A DNA stretch of 64,000 nucleotides from the NCBI GenBank assembly GCA_947625735.1, contig CANQPL010000007.1, forward strand, positions 35,153-99,152. The letters are read 5' to 3'. Each line of letters opens with the position of its first letter. Positions within the stretch are counted from its first letter, which is position 1. Below, one piece after another: positions 9,422 through 17,902 of this stretch. The stretch comes from an uncultured Clostridia bacterium (GTDB lineage: Bacteria; Bacillota; Clostridia; Oscillospirales; Ruminococcaceae). The notes beneath the pieces were generated by a model. It saw nothing but the letters and a program-made list of their open reading frames with translations, had not been told where the DNA came from and did no database searches. The translations under genes were made by a program, and so were the position numbers.

Positions 9422-11239
9422 ATGTCTGATGAAAAGGCTCTTCCGGATAATGAAGCGTCCGATGTGGACGGCTTCTTTGATACACTGATACAGGATTTTG
9501 ACAGCGGTGAAGATGACAAAACCACAGATGATAATAAAACCCAAAACGACACCGTTCCCGATCCGGGAAATTTTTCCAGGTTCTTTAATGACGCCAAAGC
9601 TTTCGGCAGCGGCTTTGAAAGCACTATAGACGATCCCCTTGATGAACCGTCGGAGGAAAGCCGAGAAACGACTTTCAGCTTTTCGGGAAACGGCAAAAGG
9701 ATCATTACCACTCCCGTTACCGATGAGGACGGAATGATCGTTATCTACGATGAGGAGGCAGGTATAAATGCTACTGCCGTCAACACCGCAGAAGTGCGAA
9801 AGGAGTTTACGCAGATGTCTCCGACTGAGGATAAAAACACAGAGGATACCGAGGCTGTAGCTGATTCCGATTCAGATGAGGACAGCTATGCTCCCGATAA
9901 AAATATTTCCGGAAATAAAGACTCCGATCATAAAAAAGCTCCTCTTCATTATGCTGATGAAGAAAACCCCCCGAAGCCCGGATTTTTTAAGGGGCTTTTC
10001 CCTGCTAAGGGCGACAGTGCGGGAGAGGTCATCAGAAAGATAGTATTTCTTGCCTCTGTATGCGTTTTTGTGGGAGCGGGCGTAATGCTTATCAGTACGC
10101 TTATACAGTCTGATGAGGCTGTAGAGGATCAGGAAAAGCTCAATTCCATGATGACAACCACCGTTGCCACATCTGTCAACGAATCGGGTATTGTGGTAAC
10201 TGTCCCCCCCACCACTGAGGAGATCATAAGCCATAGAGAAAGCATTATGAACAGCTTTATGGAGATCTCGGGAAATGCTGTGGGTACTATAGAATCCTAC
10301 GGCTGCGGTATACATTATCCTGTGGTACAGGGTACAGACAACGACTATTACCTGACACACACATGGGACGACCGCAGAAATAAAGCGGGTGCTATTTTCA
10401 TGGATTACAGATGTACGGTATCCGAGGATAAATGCTCCCCCAATATCGTCCTCTACGGTCATAATCAGGAGGACGGCTCCATGTTCGGCAACCTTAAATA
10501 TTACAAAAACAACGTGGATTTCTACAAGGAAAATCCCGATGTGCAGTTTACCACACAATACGATAAAATAGGCGAATATGTCATTTACGGATATTTTATC
10601 ACCAACACCCATGAATATCAGGACTCCAACAAGGAGGTTTTTCACTACCACGATTATATCGAAACTCTTTCCGATGAGGAGACATTTAATTGGTATATGA
10701 AGGAGGTAGCGGAGAGAAATCAGATAATTTCACCTGTTGACGTGGTTTACGGAGATCAGCTCCTTACCCTTTCCACTTGCAGCAACGAGTATTCCGATTC
10801 CCGCTTTGTTGTCATGGCAAGAAAGCTGAGAGAGGGCGAACAGCTTTCGGATTTTGACTTTTCAACGGCAAGACTCAATCCCGACGCACGTCAGATCGAC
10901 TGGGACGCTATCTTTTCACGTGTGACTACCACAACGGTGACAACGACCGAAACAACCACTTCCGTTACTACAGAGGAAACTACCACAACTCCGGAAACCA
11001 CTACCGAAACTACTACTACGACCCCCGAAACTACTACCACAGTTACCACTACTACTGAGACTTCCACAGAAACAAGCCCCACTACTGCATCTGCTAAGCA
11101 AAGTGATGTTGTAGCTTCTAAACTCGGCCTTGCGCCAAGATACGAAAACGGTACTACCGCTTCTGTCTACTCGGAAACCGAGGTTTCTGAGGATACGTCT
11201 GACGGCACGGATACAGATGTATCCGCCGAAAGCGAATAA
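9422..11239 (+). CDS. Class B sortase 3 with long N- and C-terminal extensions
   Basis: A 605-residue protein, about twice the usual sortase length. Residues 1-200 are acidic, low in hydrophobics and predicted cytoplasmic. A membrane helix follows at 206-228, then the sortase domain with His347 (YGHNQEDGSMFG), Cys453 (TLSTCSNEYSDSRF) and Arg461. After the LNPDARQIDW end of the catalytic domain, residues 501-560 are almost all Thr, Glu, Val and Pro in TTTVTT/ETTT runs, then a Ser/Asp-rich tail. The Thr-rich tail resembles linkers of extracellular ruminococcal proteins and may sit in the wall. Its role is unknown. Confidence 0.9.
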   Translation: MSDEKALPDNEASDVDGFFDTLIQDFDSGEDDKTTDDNKTQNDTVPDPGNFSRFFNDAKAFGSGFESTIDDPLDEPSEESRETTFSFSGNGKRIITTPVTDEDGMIVIYDEEAGINATAVNTAEVRKEFTQMSPTEDKNTEDTEAVADSDSDEDSYAPDKNISGNKDSDHKKAPLHYADEENPPKPGFFKGLFPAKGDSAGEVIRKIVFLASVCVFVGAGVMLISTLIQSDEAVEDQEKLNSMMTTTVATSVNESGIVVTVPPTTEEIISHRESIMNSFMEISGNAVGTIESYGCGIHYPVVQGTDNDYYLTHTWDDRRNKAGAIFMDYRCTVSEDKCSPNIVLYGHNQEDGSMFGNLKYYKNNVDFYKENPDVQFTTQYDKIGEYVIYGYFITNTHEYQDSNKEVFHYHDYIETLSDEETFNWYMKEVAERNQIISPVDVVYGDQLLTLSTCSNEYSDSRFVVMARKLREGEQLSDFDFSTARLNPDARQIDWDAIFSRVTTTTVTTTETTTSVTTEETTTTPETTTETTTTTPETTTTVTTTTETSTETSPTTASAKQSDVVASKLGLAPRYENGTTASVYSETEVSEDTSDGTDTDVSAESE

Positions 11240-11262
11240 TTTTATATCGAGGTCACCTGAAT

Positions 11263-12336
11263 ATGTCAATGAGTGATGAGGTTAAAGCCTCTGCCAAAAA
11301 AAAACACAAGAAAAAAAAGAAGAGCTTTAAAGAAGCCTTTATCCCTATGAAAGACGATCCCCCTTCTGAGGTAGTAAACAAGATCGCTGCACTTTTTGCG
11401 ATCCTTGTCCTTGTTGCCTCTCTTGTTGTTCTGTGCGTTTACTTTTACGGTATTCTTGAACAGCAGCACATAAATGACAATATCACAGACATTGTTGATA
11501 AGGCAAAGCTGGAAAATGAAGCTCAGGTGACGCCTGCCGCAGATCCCAATGTGATCCCCTCTCCCGAGGAGCTGATCCCGTCTGCAAGCGTACAGACTGA
11601 GACGGAAGCCGTTACCTCTCCGCCAAAGGAGCTGCTTGCATCTGCAAGGGAGCTTCTTGCCGTCAATCCCGATGCAGTGGGATATGTTGTCATTCCCGAC
11701 TGCGTAAAGGAGCCTGTGGTCAGGGGAACGGACAACGAGTTCTACCTTACTCATAATATCTACGGCAGCAAGCGCCAGTGCGGTACCTGCTTTGCCGATT
11801 ACAGAAACGATCTGGGTCCTGATGATTATTCCGATAATATTATCCTCTATTCCCATAACCAGAAGGACGGAAGTATGTTCGGCAGACTGGACTATTATCG
11901 CTGGGATCCGGGATATTGGAAGGAAAACCCGTTTATCTATTTTGACACCAATTATGAAGAGGACATTTATGTGATCTTCTCCTCATTTGTCATAAACACA
12001 CTTCCCGAGCATGATAACGGCAGAGAGGTATTTGATTATCAGAATTATATAAATTTTGGTGATACCGATCATACCTATGAGGAATTTATTGACGAGGTAA
12101 CAAAAAGAAGTCAGATCATTACAGGCGTTGAATGCACCGAGGACGATAAGTTCCTTACCCTTTCCACCTGCTCAACGGAATGGGACGAGTCCCGCCACGT
12201 TATTGTGGCAAGAAAGCTGAGAGAGAACGAAACTGTCGATTCCTTCGACCTTTCCCTCTTTGAGAAAAATCCAAACCCGAAATGGCCCGCCATCTACTAT
12301 AAATATAACGGCGGAACATATATAGAAGAAGAATAA
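11263..12336 (+). CDS. Class B sortase 4
   Basis: A 357-residue sortase B. The first 30 residues contain a Lys-rich block (AKKKHKKKKKSFKEAF), the membrane helix is at about 42-63, and a Pro/Ser/Glu linker runs to 125. Catalytic residues are His198 in ILYSHNQKDGSMFG, Cys303 in LTLSTCSTEW and Arg311. It is the most divergent of the four (YSHNQ for YGHNQ, STEWDESRH for SNEFEPSRF) and lacks the LNPDA tail. It lies 23 bases after sortase 3 and 112 bases before the SpoIID-like gene. A second in-frame ATG at 11269 is also possible. Confidence 0.91.
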   Translation: MSMSDEVKASAKKKHKKKKKSFKEAFIPMKDDPPSEVVNKIAALFAILVLVASLVVLCVYFYGILEQQHINDNITDIVDKAKLENEAQVTPAADPNVIPSPEELIPSASVQTETEAVTSPPKELLASARELLAVNPDAVGYVVIPDCVKEPVVRGTDNEFYLTHNIYGSKRQCGTCFADYRNDLGPDDYSDNIILYSHNQKDGSMFGRLDYYRWDPGYWKENPFIYFDTNYEEDIYVIFSSFVINTLPEHDNGREVFDYQNYINFGDTDHTYEEFIDEVTKRSQIITGVECTEDDKFLTLSTCSTEWDESRHVIVARKLRENETVDSFDLSLFEKNPNPKWPAIYYKYNGGTYIEEE

Positions 12337-12448
12337 TCTCATTTCATACAGCCCGGTGGACCGCATGAAATGAAACGGGAATATCTGCAATTTTTTCCCG
12401 TCACCCAAGAGAAAAACAAAAAGAAAAACGAGAAAGGATATCATCATC

Positions 12449-14266
12449 ATGAATTTGCGAGCTGCACTTAACGGCGTGGCAGCCCTATGCGCAGTGGGGG
12501 CGCTGTATGCGTTCTCACTGAAGCTGACTGCCGGTACAGACGACTCCCGCATTGCGCAGGAGTACAGCGACACAGTGACGGAAGCTGTCGATGAGTCTGT
12601 GTTGACAGATGAGAGCCTGTCAACAGATGAAACCGTCAGAGCCGATGCTGCCAATATTATTTCGGGCTACAGCAGAGAGCTTCCCGAGCTTCCCTCCACC
12701 AACGATTACATAAGGATCAAAAATAAGATCACTGTTACAAACGGATATAAAGACGCTCCCGATGAGGACACAGCTCTTGTGATAACACCTATATATGACG
12801 GGTCGGAGGATAATGCTGTCACCTCAGTTCCCGTCAGTGAACCGGATCTGCCTACAACTGTATCCGCAGGCACAGAGGAGGAGTATTACGAACCTGTGGA
12901 AATTGTGGAGGTTACCTCCGATACACAGACAGAAACATCTCCGACAGTGACCGAACCTCCCGCAGAAAATGAGACTGAGGCGTTTACCGCTGTTACCGAG
13001 GATAATGCAGAAGATGAGCTGTTCCCCGAGGATAAGGAAGATGAGAGCGTAAGCGATATTTTTACTGAGGAAACAGTTTCTGAAAAAACCACACATTTCC
13101 CGGAAAATACCTCCTATGAAAGTGCGGGCGTTTTTGAGGAGGAGACATCAGAAGTCGGCTTTATAGGCTATGACCTGTTCAATGATCCCTTTTATATGAT
13201 GTACGGGACAGGCGATCCTATTGTATCAGATGTCGGAACATCTGCCCCTGCCGAAGATATGATGTCGGATACGGATTTTGTTACAGATCTGACTGCTCAG
13301 ACCGATTTTGTCGATCCTGCATTGACGGGTACGTCTGTTTACTCATTCCCTGTTTCTGACCCGTATGTTACTGCGGAAAGCTACCTTGAAATTCCCGATT
13401 ATTACGTACCCCCTGCTAACGAAACATCTTTCTTTTTCCGGGAGACAGATCCCGCCATTTCAACGGAAAGCACTGTCGGAACAGAGCAATCCCCCACCGA
13501 TGAGATTTTTACCGTCAAGATAAAGGGCGAGGTACGGGAGTTTAATGCTTACGACCTTGTATGCATGATCGTTTCTACCGAAATGTCCCCCACATTCAGT
13601 CCCGAAGCCCTTAAAGCACAGGCAGTAGCCGCTTATTCCTACGTGAAGTACCATAATGTAAACGGTATGATACCCACGGTACTTATCAAGGAGGAAATAC
13701 CCCCCGAGGTCACCGAGGCGGTAAACGCCGTATTCGGAAAATGCTGCTATTATGACGGTAAAGTCGCTCAGACTATGTATACCGCTTCTACCGCAGGCAC
13801 AACTGCATCAGCCGTCAATGTCTGGGGCGGAAAAGATGTTCCCTACCTCAGAAGTGTTGAAACACCCATTGACTTTGAATGTGATCCAAATTACGGCGAT
13901 ACCTCCGTTTATTCTGAGGATTATATAAGAAATGCCATTGAAAGCGCTTACGGCATTACTCTTTCTGATGATCCTTCAAACTGGCTTGTCATCACTTCAA
14001 GAGTTGACGGCAAATATGTAAACGGTGTGAGCATTGACGGACAGCTTACCGTTTCAGGTACGGATATCCGCGAAAAGGTCATGCATTATGACCTGAAATG
14101 CTGGGCATTTGACGTAAACTATGATAACGGATATTTTAATTTCACTACCTACGGCTATGGTCACGGTGTCGGCATGAGCCAGAACGGAGCAAATTACCTT
14201 GGTAAAATGGGATACACCTACGATCAGATACTCGCCTACTACTTCCCCGGGATATATATTGAATGA
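12449..14266 (+). CDS. SpoIID/LytB-domain peptidoglycan lytic transglycosylase, membrane anchored
   Basis: A 605-residue protein. A membrane anchor lies at about residues 5-24. It is followed by roughly 310 residues of acidic, Thr-rich, low-complexity sequence, then a SpoIID domain at about 350-603. Family motifs are seen: VSTEMSPTFSPEALKAQAVA with the catalytic-type Glu, and GYGHGVGMSQNGANYLGKMG near the end. SpoIID enzymes cleave denuded glycan strands, in sporulation engulfment or in vegetative wall turnover. The long acidic spacer is unlike classic SpoIID, and the gene follows four sortases, so a wall-remodelling role is inferred. It overlaps the next gene by four bases. Confidence 0.88.
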   Translation: MNLRAALNGVAALCAVGALYAFSLKLTAGTDDSRIAQEYSDTVTEAVDESVLTDESLSTDETVRADAANIISGYSRELPELPSTNDYIRIKNKITVTNGYKDAPDEDTALVITPIYDGSEDNAVTSVPVSEPDLPTTVSAGTEEEYYEPVEIVEVTSDTQTETSPTVTEPPAENETEAFTAVTEDNAEDELFPEDKEDESVSDIFTEETVSEKTTHFPENTSYESAGVFEEETSEVGFIGYDLFNDPFYMMYGTGDPIVSDVGTSAPAEDMMSDTDFVTDLTAQTDFVDPALTGTSVYSFPVSDPYVTAESYLEIPDYYVPPANETSFFFRETDPAISTESTVGTEQSPTDEIFTVKIKGEVREFNAYDLVCMIVSTEMSPTFSPEALKAQAVAAYSYVKYHNVNGMIPTVLIKEEIPPEVTEAVNAVFGKCCYYDGKVAQTMYTASTAGTTASAVNVWGGKDVPYLRSVETPIDFECDPNYGDTSVYSEDYIRNAIESAYGITLSDDPSNWLVITSRVDGKYVNGVSIDGQLTVSGTDIREKVMHYDLKCWAFDVNYDNGYFNFTTYGYGHGVGMSQNGANYLGKMGYTYDQILAYYFPGIYIE

Positions 14267-15579
14267 CCATGCTTACAGCTTATGATATTATAATGAAAAA
14301 ACGCCGATGCTCCCCTCTTTCAGATGAGGAGATAAGGTTTATGGTGAACGGCTTCACTGAGGGTGTTATTCCCGACAGCCAGATGTCCGCACTTCTCATG
14401 GCAATATGCTTTAACGGAATGACTGAAGAGGAAACTGCTTCTCTTACCCTTGCAATGATGGAATCGGGAGAAATGCTCACTCCCTCAAAGCAGCTGGTCA
14501 GGTCATGCGTTGACAAGCACAGCACGGGCGGCGTTGGTGACAAAACCACTCTTATTGCCGCTCCTATCTGCGCTGCCTGCGGCTTATATGTACCGAAAAT
14601 GTCGGGAAGAGGTTTAGGACACACGGGAGGCACTATTGACAAGCTGGAGGCTATTCCCGGAATGAACACCTCCCTTGACTATGATAAATTTATTGATGTT
14701 GTCCGCAAGGCGGGTTTTGCATCAGCCGCCCAGACAGGCACTCTTGTACCCGCAGATAAAAAAATATATGCTCTTAGAAATATGACCGCCACCGTTGACA
14801 GCATTCCCCTTATCAGTTCAAGCATTATGAGCAAAAAGCTGGCAACAGGTGCAGAAGCAATTGTCCTTGATGTGAAAACAGGTGACGGGGCATTCATGAA
14901 AACAGTTTCTGATTCCGAAAAGCTGGCACGTTCCATGATGAGCGCAGCAAAAGCCCTTGGACGCAGATGCACTGCTGTTATTACCGATATGAACAAGCCC
15001 TTGGGAAAGGCTGTGGGAAACGGGATCGAAGTCATAGAAGCAGCCGAAGCACTTAAAGGACGCTGTCCTGCCGATCTTTATGATGTTTCTGTTACACTTG
15101 CCGCACAGATGCTTATGCTTGGCGGAGCGGGAGAATATGAAGAATGTGTTATGCTTGCCAAAGATGCCATAGAATCGGGAAAAGCCTTTCATGCACTGGA
15201 AAAAACAGTGGAGCTTCAGGGCGGTGACAAAAACGCTCTTACAGATTATTCTCTTCTCGGAGTTCCGAAATTTTCCTATGAGGTAAGATCGTCGGAAAGC
15301 GGATATATCAGCCGTATTTCCTGCGAAAAAACGGGTATTTTATCTATGAAGCTGGGTGCAGGCAGACAGAATAAGGACGATCCCATAGACCCCACTGCGG
15401 GTATCCTGTTTGATAAGACGGTTGGCGACTATGCCGAAAAGGGTTCACTTCTGGGTACGCTCTATACATCATCAGAATGCGATCTTAAAGCTCCGGGAGA
15501 GGAGTTTGCACAGCTTTTTTCCTTTTCAGCTGAGCCGCCCGCAGTTTCCTCAGCCGTGCTTAAAATTATCAGTGATTAG
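14263..15579 (+). CDS. pdp: Pyrimidine-nucleoside (thymidine) phosphorylase
   Basis: A 438-residue enzyme that phosphorolyses thymidine/uridine to base plus (deoxy)ribose-1-phosphate. Visible are KHSTGGVGDKTTLI (phosphate and nucleoside binding), KMSGRGLGHTGGTIDKLEAI and the alpha/beta-domain motif VKTGDGAFM. The C-terminal domain carries GAGRQNKDDPIDPTAGI. The start at 14263 overlaps the spoIID-like stop (ATGA); a second ATG at 14269 is equally plausible. Nothing links its metabolism to the sortase cluster, so the co-transcription may be incidental. Confidence 0.95.
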   Translation: MTMLTAYDIIMKKRRCSPLSDEEIRFMVNGFTEGVIPDSQMSALLMAICFNGMTEEETASLTLAMMESGEMLTPSKQLVRSCVDKHSTGGVGDKTTLIAAPICAACGLYVPKMSGRGLGHTGGTIDKLEAIPGMNTSLDYDKFIDVVRKAGFASAAQTGTLVPADKKIYALRNMTATVDSIPLISSSIMSKKLATGAEAIVLDVKTGDGAFMKTVSDSEKLARSMMSAAKALGRRCTAVITDMNKPLGKAVGNGIEVIEAAEALKGRCPADLYDVSVTLAAQMLMLGGAGEYEECVMLAKDAIESGKAFHALEKTVELQGGDKNALTDYSLLGVPKFSYEVRSSESGYISRISCEKTGILSMKLGAGRQNKDDPIDPTAGILFDKTVGDYAEKGSLLGTLYTSSECDLKAPGEEFAQLFSFSAEPPAVSSAVLKIISD

Positions 15580-15650
15580 GCATTATAAACTGCTTTTTTG
15601 CGGCTTTAACGAAAAATTCTCTTAAAGTTAAACCCCCGTTTAATACAGCA

Positions 15651-15680
15651 AAAATGCTCCTTTAAGGGAGCATTTTCTTT
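15651..15680 (+). terminator. Intrinsic terminator after the phosphorylase gene
   Basis: AAAATGCTCC and GGGAGCATTTT pair around a short loop, followed by TTTCTTT. It probably ends the sortase-SpoIID-phosphorylase transcript. Confidence 0.8.
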
Positions 15681-15697
15681 ACGAAAGGAGTTTTTTC

Positions 15698-16810
15698 ATG
15701 GAATATGCACCTAATAATAACCCATATCCGCAGCTTTCCCCTACGCCCCGGGAGAAAAAAGATCTGAGAAAATACTACTTTAAGCTGTCATGGATAGTGA
15801 TCGCTCTTGTTTTTGTTTTCAGCGTCATAAACAGCGCATTGCTGACGGTATGCGGCGGGCTTATCGGCGGTGACTTTTCCCCGCAGGCAATTGAAAAAGG
15901 CAAGGATATTATACGCTCAATTCCTGTCATGAAGGCTATCTACAGCTACGGCTTCCCCATAATCGGCGATCTGTGCGCTTTAGGTGTGGGACTTATCGTT
16001 ACAGGAACGGACCTGAGAAAAAAATTCACATTCAAAGGCTTTACCGGAAAGGAGGTATGCAAGTTCACCGCTCTCGCCTTTGGCGTAATGACGGTGGCAG
16101 CTCTTGTAAATCAGGTTATCATTTCGGTAATAGAAGCTGTAATAGGATTGTTTTCGGGGGGCGGATTATCAGAAGAAATAGACCTTTCATCTGCACTTAT
16201 CGTCACAGAGGGAAACCCCCTGTGGCTTGATATTCTCATTTATTTATATATCTGTGTGGCAGGTCCTGTTCTGGAGGAGCTGATATTCAGAGGCGTGCTT
16301 CTGGAGGGATTGAGAAAATACGGTAATTTCTTCGGAATAGTTATGTCATCTGTGCTTTTCGGTCTTATGCATCAGAATGCACAGCAGTGTATCCCTGCGA
16401 TATGCATGGGTATGGTCATGGCTTATATGGCTGTAAAAAGCGGCTCACTGCTGCCCTCGATTTTTATCCATATACTCAATAATTCCCTTTCGGCTGTACT
16501 TATGGCAATGATCGAGTCACAGGACATGACCGCTATGCTGAGTGATACCTCTCAGAATATTGAAGCCGCTGTGAATGCGTTTACCGCTTTTATTCCGTTC
16601 TTCATCGCTCTGCTTGCAAACGGCGCATTCAGGCTTGTCTGCGTTATTGCCTCCATAGTCATTGCTGTGCAGTTTGCGGGCAGCAAAAAAAGTCTTGTGG
16701 AGCTTGGCGATTACAGCAGAAAACGCACATGGGGCTATATATTTACCTCCGTTCCGTGGATAGTTGTTATTCTTTATATGCTCATTGCCACGGTTACCTC
16801 CATTATCTGA
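15698..16810 (+). CDS. CPBP-family intramembrane metalloprotease
   Basis: A 370-residue polytopic membrane protein with about eight hydrophobic segments. It carries the family signatures in order: EELIFRGVLLEGLRKYG (EExxxR), VLFGLMHQN (FxxxH), and IFIHILNNSLSAVL (HxxxN/B). CPBP proteases, related to CAAX prenyl endopeptidase Rce1, cleave membrane-associated peptides and are often linked with bacteriocin immunity, but no bacteriocin gene is visible here. An AAAGGAG site precedes the ATG. It starts just after a terminator, and no strong promoter was seen. Confidence 0.88.
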   Translation: MEYAPNNNPYPQLSPTPREKKDLRKYYFKLSWIVIALVFVFSVINSALLTVCGGLIGGDFSPQAIEKGKDIIRSIPVMKAIYSYGFPIIGDLCALGVGLIVTGTDLRKKFTFKGFTGKEVCKFTALAFGVMTVAALVNQVIISVIEAVIGLFSGGGLSEEIDLSSALIVTEGNPLWLDILIYLYICVAGPVLEELIFRGVLLEGLRKYGNFFGIVMSSVLFGLMHQNAQQCIPAICMGMVMAYMAVKSGSLLPSIFIHILNNSLSAVLMAMIESQDMTAMLSDTSQNIEAAVNAFTAFIPFFIALLANGAFRLVCVIASIVIAVQFAGSKKSLVELGDYSRKRTWGYIFTSVPWIVVILYMLIATVTSII

Positions 16811-17010
16811 TTGATCGGTAACTATGCAGGCTCAGCCGGCATATTATATACCATGCTCTGCTGTCGGACGGCAGAGCTTCTCCCCCTCCTCATGGTTTTA
16901 CCGTTAAAAAAATAAGAAAATATCATCCTGCCCTGTTTATTTTCGGTTTTTAGGGTAAAAATATAAACAGACAAACAAAAAACAACCCTTGGGGAAAGGA
17001 TGATCATAAT

Positions 17011-17364
17011 ATGTCTGTTAAAAGAGGAGAGATCTACTATGCCGATCTTAGTCCTGTTGTCGGCTCGGAGCAGGGCGGTATCCGTCCTGTACTCATAGTT
17101 CAGAATGATGTGGGCAACCGTCACAGCCCTACGGTGATCGCCGCTGCGATAACCAGTCAGAGAGAAAAGGCTAAGCTCCCCACTCATATTGAGCTTAATG
17201 CCGATAAATGCGGACTTTCTAAGGACAGCGTGGTTCTTCTCGAACAAATTCGCACAATAGATAAAAAAAGATTGAAGGAACGTATGGGTGAGCTTGACCG
17301 TGTATCCATGAATGAGGTCAATAACGCTCTTTCCATCAGCTTCGGTTTAGGCAGCATTACATAA
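17011..17364 (+). CDS. MazF/PemK-family mRNA endoribonuclease (EndoA-like)
   Basis: A 117-residue protein matching the NdoA/MazF toxin fold: [31 protein letters not shown], and [19 protein letters not shown] near the C-terminus. Such enzymes cut mRNA at short specific sequences. A MazE-like antitoxin normally lies directly upstream, but 16811-17010 contains no convincing one on this strand. It is therefore an orphan toxin or is paired with a distant antitoxin. GGGGAAAGG precedes the ATG. The terminator at 17416 follows. Confidence 0.9.
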   Translation: MSVKRGEIYYADLSPVVGSEQGGIRPVLIVQNDVGNRHSPTVIAAAITSQREKAKLPTHIELNADKCGLSKDSVVLLEQIRTIDKKRLKERMGELDRVSMNEVNNALSISFGLGSIT

Positions 17365-17415
17365 TGCTGTAACCTAAAATCAGGCGGTTTTTTCTTTCTT
17401 TTATCTGCAAATTAC

Positions 17416-17449
17416 AAAAGGCAAGGCGTCAGGTCGTCTTGCCTTTTTT
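17416..17449 (+). terminator. Intrinsic terminator after mazF
   Basis: AAGGCAAG pairs with CTTGCCTT and is followed by a run of T. The rest of the 319-base gap before the small peptide gene (17365-17683) shows nothing else recognisable. Confidence 0.82.
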
Positions 17450-17683
17450 GTCGTAAATAAAAAATCGTCAGATCATCATTTTTACATTGCTGCTGCACAA
17501 GCCACTCATCACTGTTTTTAATGTTTTATGATTACCAAAAATTTTCCTGCACCATTTTTTTGCATCGGCATAATATAAACTATGAAGGCAAGACAAAAGC
17601 AAAAAGCCTTCAAGGGCTGTATGTCAGCCGGATACACCGCTGTAATGCACCCGAAAAAAATTTTTTTCAAAGGAGCGCTTTTT

Positions 17684-17800
17684 ATGAACTGCAACAACAA
17701 CTGTATCGGCGGAGGCAACTGCTGCTGGATAATCATCATCCTTCTTGTTCTCTTCTTCTGCTGCGGCAACAATAACAATAACTGCCTTTCCAACTGCTGA
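17684..17800 (+). CDS. Small Cys/Asn-rich single-span membrane peptide (38 aa)
   Basis: A 38-residue ORF with a well-spaced AGGAG site nine bases before the ATG and its own terminator just after it. The peptide opens MNCNNNCIGGGNCCW, has a hydrophobic core IIIILLVLFF, and ends CCGNNNNNCLSNC. It holds seven or more cysteines flanking one membrane span, with Asn/Gly-rich ends. The pattern recalls tiny spore-coat or YjcZ-like peptides of Firmicutes, but the Cys density is unusual and I do not assign a function. Evidence that it is a gene: the ribosome site, a clean stop, a dedicated terminator and strongly biased composition. Confidence 0.68.
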   Translation: MNCNNNCIGGGNCCWIIIILLVLFFCCGNNNNNCLSNC

Positions 17801-17827
17801 TTGGCACCTGCCGCTATCCCCTGAGAA

Positions 17828-17867
17828 AAGCCTGTGCAGCCACACGCTGCACAGGCTTTATTTTTTT
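17828..17867 (+). terminator. Intrinsic terminator after the small peptide gene
   Basis: AAGCCTGTGCAGC and GCTGCACAGGCTT form a 13-bp stem followed by a run of T. In the other direction it could also serve the convergent citrate synthase gene, though the A-run on that side is short. Confidence 0.88.
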
Positions 17868-17902
17868 ATAAGCTAAATATAAATTCTGCCGTTCTCAGGC
17901 TG

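Noticed and set aside
9872..10651. 259-codon minus-strand ORF opposite sortase 3
   Set aside because: It is a shadow of a long G+C-balanced coding region; no ribosome site and no recognisable product.
10921..11085. Tandem DNA repeat in sortase 3
   Set aside because: It is codon-level low complexity (ACT/ACC runs encoding a Thr-rich tail), in frame and with varied codons, not a separate repeat element.
7436..12336. Pilus locus
   Set aside because: Sortases alone are not enough; no pilin, Cna-B or LPXTG-type protein is found in the window.
15973..16230. Plus-strand ORF inside the CPBP protease gene
   Set aside because: Arg-rich out-of-frame shadow, internal to a gene with clear family motifs.
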